A DNA stretch of 9,035 bases from CAYLPJ01 sp964385465 (GTDB lineage Bacteria > Planctomycetota > Phycisphaerae > SM23-33): positions 1 through 9,035 of the forward strand of contig CAYLPJ010000108.1 of the NCBI GenBank assembly GCA_964385465.1, read 5' to 3'. This document shows positions 5,560 to 9,035 of this stretch, piece by piece; position 1 is the stretch's first letter; each line of letters starts with the position of its first letter. Under the pieces are notes generated by a model. That model was not told the origin of the DNA, did not search any database, and was given only the letters and a program-made list of their open reading frames with translations. The position numbers and the translations under genes were made by a program.

Positions 5560-8500
5560 ATGCGGAACGCAGCGATCGTCGGGTTGTGCGCAGCGGGGTT
5601 GATCTGGATGTCGGCCGGGCCTGCCGACGGCGGGCGGCGGAAGAAGCTGCCCCCCTTCGTGCTGACGCCCGAGCAGGTGGCCGAGCTTCCCCCTCCGCCG
5701 GCGCGGGACATCCCGGTGCGGTTCACGCTGGACCGTGGGGGGTTCGTCACGCTGGTGGTCGAGGGGGAGGACGGCAATCGCGTGCGCAACCTCCTGGCCG
5801 AGACGTACCTTCCCGCCGGCGAGCACACGGTCATGTGGGACGGCTACGACGTGGGTGAGCCCGTCCTGGGCGACCGCCCGTACCACGGCATGCACGACAT
5901 GCGGCGTCGGCGGGTGGCGGCGGGCAGGTACCGCCTGCGCGGGCTGGTGCACGACGGGATCGACCTGCGGTACGAGATGAGCGTCCAGAGCCCGGGCACG
6001 CCGCCGTGGATGACGCTCGACGGCGACGGCGCGTGGCTGGGCGATCACACGCCGCAGACCGCCTGCCTGTTCCTGCCCGACGGCTCGGACTACGGCAAGG
6101 CCCCGCAGGTGATGATCGCCTGCACCACCGCCGAGGCCGGCTTCGGCATCATCTGGGTGGACCAGGGCGGCGAGAAGCTCGGCGGGATGAAGTTCGGCTG
6201 GAGCGGCGCGCAGGCCCTCGCCGCCGACCGCGGGCCGCGACGCGACCCCAACGCCTACGCCTACAGCGTCCGCGCACGCAAGGGGCAGGTCCACCTCGAC
6301 GCCCACCGCTTCGACGGCACGCACGAGCCGCTCCACCAGCACAAAGGCGATTCCGGCGGGCGCACCGGCGGGATGGCCCTGGCCGTCCGCGACCGCACGG
6401 CCGTGATCAGCATGCCACCGGCCGGCGAGCTGGTCTTCCTCCGCGTCGACGCCGACGCCCCGGCCAAGCGGCGGGAAATCGCCATCGTCAAGATGCCCGG
6501 CGCCAAGGGCCTGGCCGTCGACGCGGCCGGGCGGCTGTACGTCGCCGCCGGCGATGAGGTCCGCGTCTGCGACGTGGACTGGGCCGCCGGGGCGGTCTCC
6601 AACGTCCGCCCGTTCATTGCCGACGGGCTCGACGCCCCCCACGCCCTCCGCTTCGGCCCGGGCGGGAACCTGTACGTGACCGACTGGGGCGACAGCCACC
6701 AGGTGAAGGTCTTCGACTCCGCGGGCCGGGCGGTGCGGACGATCGGCAAGCCCGGCGGGCTCTGCTACGGGCGCTACGATCCGCGGCGGATGTGCAACCC
6801 CAACGCCCCGGCGGTGGACGCCAAGGGGCAGCTCTGGGTGCCCGAGACGACGTACTTCCCCAAGCGGACGAGCCTCTGGCAGGCGGGCACGGGGCGGTTC
6901 GTGCGGGCGTACTACGGCCCGCCGAAGTACTCCGCCGGCGGCTGCCTCGACCCCCGCGACCGCACGCTGTTCTATTACTCCGGCGCCAGCGGGACGCTGA
7001 AGCTGGGCATCGAGTTCAAGCTGGACTGGTCGGCCCGCACGGCCGTGCCGCTGAGCATCTACTGCCACGCCGAGAAGTTCACCCGCAGCGACCACGTCGG
7101 GCGCAAGACCACCGCCCCGGAGCTGGCCTGCTACGTCGAGGGGCGGAAGTTCATGGTCACGCACCTGGGCAACGCCGCCTGGGCCCCGCGGACGGCGGTG
7201 GTGTGGGAATGGGACGAGAAGACCCGCACCGTCGAGCAGATCGCGATGCTGGGCAGCATCAAGTTCTGGCCCGCCCTGCGCGAGAAGCCCCTCGCCGACC
7301 GCATCCCGGAAGGGGCGACCAACCGCAACTGCGGGTACATCTGGAGCGACCTGAACCGCGACGGCCGGCCGCAGGTGGATGAGGTCCGGTTCCGCATCCT
7401 CGACTCCGGGGCCGAGGGCTACAAGCACATCCAGCACGACCTGTCGATGCTCGACGCCGACGGGACGTACTGGCCCCCGCCGACGCTCAACGACGACGGC
7501 GTGCCCGTCTGGGACATCTCGAAGGTCCGCACGGCCGCGAGGTTCCGACACGGCTGGTCGGACGCCGTCGGCTGCCGCGACGGCTTCCTCATCAAGGCCC
7601 GCGGCCCGATCGAGGGCTGGCGCGACGGGCGGCGGGTGTGGGAGTACCCCGCGCAGTACCCCAACCGCGCCCGCGGCCCGGTGCCCCAGCACCCCGGGCA
7701 CCTGATCAAGACCGCCCGCGTGTGCGGGCCGACGGTGACCCCGCGCGAGGGCGAGGCGGGCGAGATCTGGGGGCTCGTAGGCGACATGGGCAATGTCTAT
7801 CTGCTGACCAGTGACGGGCTGTTCCTCGCCGAGCTCGGCGGCGACCAGCGGACCACCCCGCCGTGGGCCATGCCCGAGGCGAAACGCGGCATGCTCATCG
7901 GCGACGTGAGCTTCAAGAGCGAGCACTGGTGGGCCACGCTCAACCAGATCGCCGACACCGGCGAGATCATCGTCCAGGCCGGCAAGGAACATTCCTCGCT
8001 CCTGACGCTCACCGGGCTGGAGACCGTCCGGCGGGTGGAGTTCGGCACGGTGACCGTCACGGCCGAGCAGCTCGCCGGCAAGCCCGACAGCATGGTCAAG
8101 CCGGCCGAGTGGCGGGTGCCCCGCGAGACGGCCGTCCCCCTGCTTGCCGCCGCGCCGAAGACCGACGGGGACCTGGCGGACTGGCCCGACGACCGATGGC
8201 TGGCCGTCGACGCCGAGCGCGGGCTCTTCGCGGCCCTGGCCGTGCACGGGGGCACGCTGCACGCGGCGTGGCGCGTGGGCGACCCGGCCCGGCTGGTCAA
8301 CCCCGGCGGGCAGGGCTGGCGGGAGCTGTTCGCCACCGGCGGCGGGCTGGACATCATGCTCCGCCCCGATCCCGACGCCAGCCCCCCCAAGCACCGCGGG
8401 CGGTTCGGGCGCGTCCGCGCCGCGCCGGGCGACGTGCGCCTCTTCGTCACTCGCACGGGCGACCCGAAGGCCGGACCGCTCCGGGCCGTGCTCTACCGCC

Positions 8501-8883
8501 AGGTCGGCGAGGGCGACAGCCCCCACACGTTCGACTCGCCCGTCCGCCGCGTGGACTTCGCCCACGTCGCCGACGTGACCGACCGGATCACGCTGGCACA
8601 ACGCGGCGGGAACTACGAACTCGCCGTCCCCCTGAAGCTGCTCGGCGTGGACCTGCGCGACGGGCTCACCACGCGAGGCGACGTCGGCGTGCTGCTCGGC
8701 GCCGGCGGCGAGACGGCCGCGAGGCTCTACTGGGCACGCGGCGCCGGCGGCATGGTCAGCGACGTGCCCACCGAGTCGTCCCTTCGCCCGGATTTGTGGG
8801 GCACGCTGACCTTCGGCACGCCCGCCGGGCCGGAAAAAACCAAGGACACCGGCCCCACGCCCCTGCCCCCGCTGCACGAATGA
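5560..8883 (+). CDS. Secreted protein: FlgD-like Ig, beta-propeller, CBM9-like domains
   Basis: This is a 1107-residue exported protein of unknown function. A short signal peptide (hydrophobic run about 3-19, likely cut near residue 24) starts it. Residues about 55-145 resemble a FlgD-type Ig domain: VTLVVEGEDGNRVRNLL, then PAGEHTVMWDGYD, then VAAGRYRLRG, with an insert before the last part. About 180-470 looks like a beta-propeller with NHL-like strands: GLAVDAAGRLYVAAGDEV near 317-334, then ALRFGPGGNLYVTDWGD. DLNRDGRPQVDE (597-608) matches a calcium-binding EF-hand/dockerin-type loop (D1, N3, D5, G6, E12). About 867-1090 resembles a family 9 carbohydrate-binding (CBM9/DOMON-like) domain, from KTDGDLADW to SDVPTESSLRPDLWGTLTF. 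A Pro-rich tail ends the protein. No glycosidase or peptidase catalytic motif was recognised. Similar architectures are, from memory, typical of Planctomycetota and related groups. A role in binding or degrading polysaccharide outside the cytoplasm is an inference. The gene is divergent from PAP2. Confidence 0.85.
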   Translation: MRNAAIVGLCAAGLIWMSAGPADGGRRKKLPPFVLTPEQVAELPPPPARDIPVRFTLDRGGFVTLVVEGEDGNRVRNLLAETYLPAGEHTVMWDGYDVGEPVLGDRPYHGMHDMRRRRVAAGRYRLRGLVHDGIDLRYEMSVQSPGTPPWMTLDGDGAWLGDHTPQTACLFLPDGSDYGKAPQVMIACTTAEAGFGIIWVDQGGEKLGGMKFGWSGAQALAADRGPRRDPNAYAYSVRARKGQVHLDAHRFDGTHEPLHQHKGDSGGRTGGMALAVRDRTAVISMPPAGELVFLRVDADAPAKRREIAIVKMPGAKGLAVDAAGRLYVAAGDEVRVCDVDWAAGAVSNVRPFIADGLDAPHALRFGPGGNLYVTDWGDSHQVKVFDSAGRAVRTIGKPGGLCYGRYDPRRMCNPNAPAVDAKGQLWVPETTYFPKRTSLWQAGTGRFVRAYYGPPKYSAGGCLDPRDRTLFYYSGASGTLKLGIEFKLDWSARTAVPLSIYCHAEKFTRSDHVGRKTTAPELACYVEGRKFMVTHLGNAAWAPRTAVVWEWDEKTRTVEQIAMLGSIKFWPALREKPLADRIPEGATNRNCGYIWSDLNRDGRPQVDEVRFRILDSGAEGYKHIQHDLSMLDADGTYWPPPTLNDDGVPVWDISKVRTAARFRHGWSDAVGCRDGFLIKARGPIEGWRDGRRVWEYPAQYPNRARGPVPQHPGHLIKTARVCGPTVTPREGEAGEIWGLVGDMGNVYLLTSDGLFLAELGGDQRTTPPWAMPEAKRGMLIGDVSFKSEHWWATLNQIADTGEIIVQAGKEHSSLLTLTGLETVRRVEFGTVTVTAEQLAGKPDSMVKPAEWRVPRETAVPLLAAAPKTDGDLADWPDDRWLAVDAERGLFAALAVHGGTLHAAWRVGDPARLVNPGGQGWRELFATGGGLDIMLRPDPDASPPKHRGRFGRVRAAPGDVRLFVTRTGDPKAGPLRAVLYRQVGEGDSPHTFDSPVRRVDFAHVADVTDRITLAQRGGNYELAVPLKLLGVDLRDGLTTRGDVGVLLGAGGETAARLYWARGAGGMVSDVPTESSLRPDLWGTLTFGTPAGPEKTKDTGPTPLPPLHE

Positions 8884-8919
8884 GCGGCGGCGGGCCGGGA
8901 ACGGGCCCCGCGAGCGCTC

Positions 8920-8939
8920 CCCGCGGCTGAAGCCACGGG
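8920..8939. repeat. REP-like near-palindromic hairpin
   Basis: CCCGCGGCTGAAGCCACGGG forms two 9-base arms (CCCGCGGCT and AGCCACGGG) with one C-A mismatch around GA, or an 8-bp stem with a TGAA loop. It starts 36 bp after the stop of the large secreted protein gene. No T-run follows, so intrinsic termination is doubtful. CGCGGCTGAAGCC-type hairpins resemble REP sequences dispersed between genes in many bacteria and sometimes linked to IS200-like RAYT transposases. That assignment needs other genomic copies to confirm. It could also protect the 3' end of the mRNA. Confidence 0.5.
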
Positions 8940-9015
8940 CTGTCACACACCAGCAAACCCGGGCAACCGCCCGCCCGCGTTCCGTCGAGGCGGCGTTCAG
9001 CCCGCCGCACACCAC

Positions 9016-9020
9016 GGAGG
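9016..9020 (+). promoter_or_regulatory. Ribosome binding site of a gene at the right edge
   Basis: GGAGG lies ten bases before an ATG at 9031, about 148 bp after the previous stop. It is a textbook Shine-Dalgarno at a workable distance and implies that a plus-strand gene starts here. Confidence 0.6.
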
Positions 9021-9030
9021 TCGCCGCCAA

Positions 9031-9035
9031 ATGTG
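9031..9035 (+). CDS. Start of a next gene, cut by the window edge
   Basis: Only ATG and two further bases are visible. The call rests on the strong ribosome binding site just upstream. The product cannot be judged. Same-strand placement behind the large secreted protein, with a hairpin between them, suggests either a separate unit or attenuated read-through. Confidence 0.4.

Noticed and set aside
8892..8908. Intrinsic terminator after the secreted protein gene
   Set aside because: A GGGCC/GGCCC stem of 5 bp with a 7-nt loop exists but no T-run follows.
5470..9030. A 1186-codon open frame on the minus strand
   Set aside because: It lies wholly antisense to the secreted protein gene, has a low-complexity Gly/Ala/Val/Arg-rich translation with no recognisable domain and no ribosome binding site. 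Long stop-free antisense frames are expected opposite GC-rich coding DNA.

Overview
The window is high-GC bacterial DNA (about 70% G+C by eye). It holds five complete protein-coding genes, the first bases of a probable sixth, and three intergenic stretches with repeats or palindromes. The gene content suggests a Gram-negative bacterium with an outer membrane and a lipid A-type pathway. A member of the Planctomycetota, perhaps Phycisphaerae-like, is my best guess. That rests on the large secreted FlgD-Ig / beta-propeller / CBM9-like protein, the lipoprotein PAP2 phosphatase and the base composition. No rRNA or marker-gene comparison was possible, so the placement is an inference.

Layout from left to right: 1-144 holds nothing I can assign. 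A YhaM-type OB-fold/HD-domain 3'-5' exoribonuclease (145-1173, minus) is divergent from bacterial-type prolyl-tRNA synthetase proS (1389-3137, plus). The 215-bp gap between them holds a good sigma70-type promoter facing proS, a 14-bp-period GC-rich repeat and an 18-bp perfect palindrome, so proS probably has a structured leader of about 150 nt. A 214-bp gap with a short 10-bp-period repeat follows. Next come a lipid A biosynthesis-type (LpxL/HtrB family) acyltransferase (3352-4305, plus) and, convergent with it, a lipoprotein PAP2 phosphatase (4348-5409, minus). A 150-bp divergent promoter region separates the phosphatase from a 1107-residue exported multidomain protein (5560-8883, plus). The right edge has a REP-like hairpin (8920-8939), then a strong ribosome binding site and the ATG of a next gene (9031).

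How the genes relate: the left half is RNA housekeeping (RNA 3'-end processing and tRNA-Pro charging). The right half concerns the envelope: a membrane acyltransferase, a lipid or pyrophosphate phosphatase and a secreted, probably carbohydrate-binding, protein. The orientations (divergent, same strand with a large gap, convergent, divergent) mean no clear operon is visible, and each gene probably has its own promoter. I found no RNA genes, insertion sequences, CRISPR arrays or phage genes. Nothing here amounts to a new multi-gene system. The points most worth a second look are the proS leader, the intergenic repeats, the altered motif in the PAP2 protein and the domain mix of the large secreted protein.
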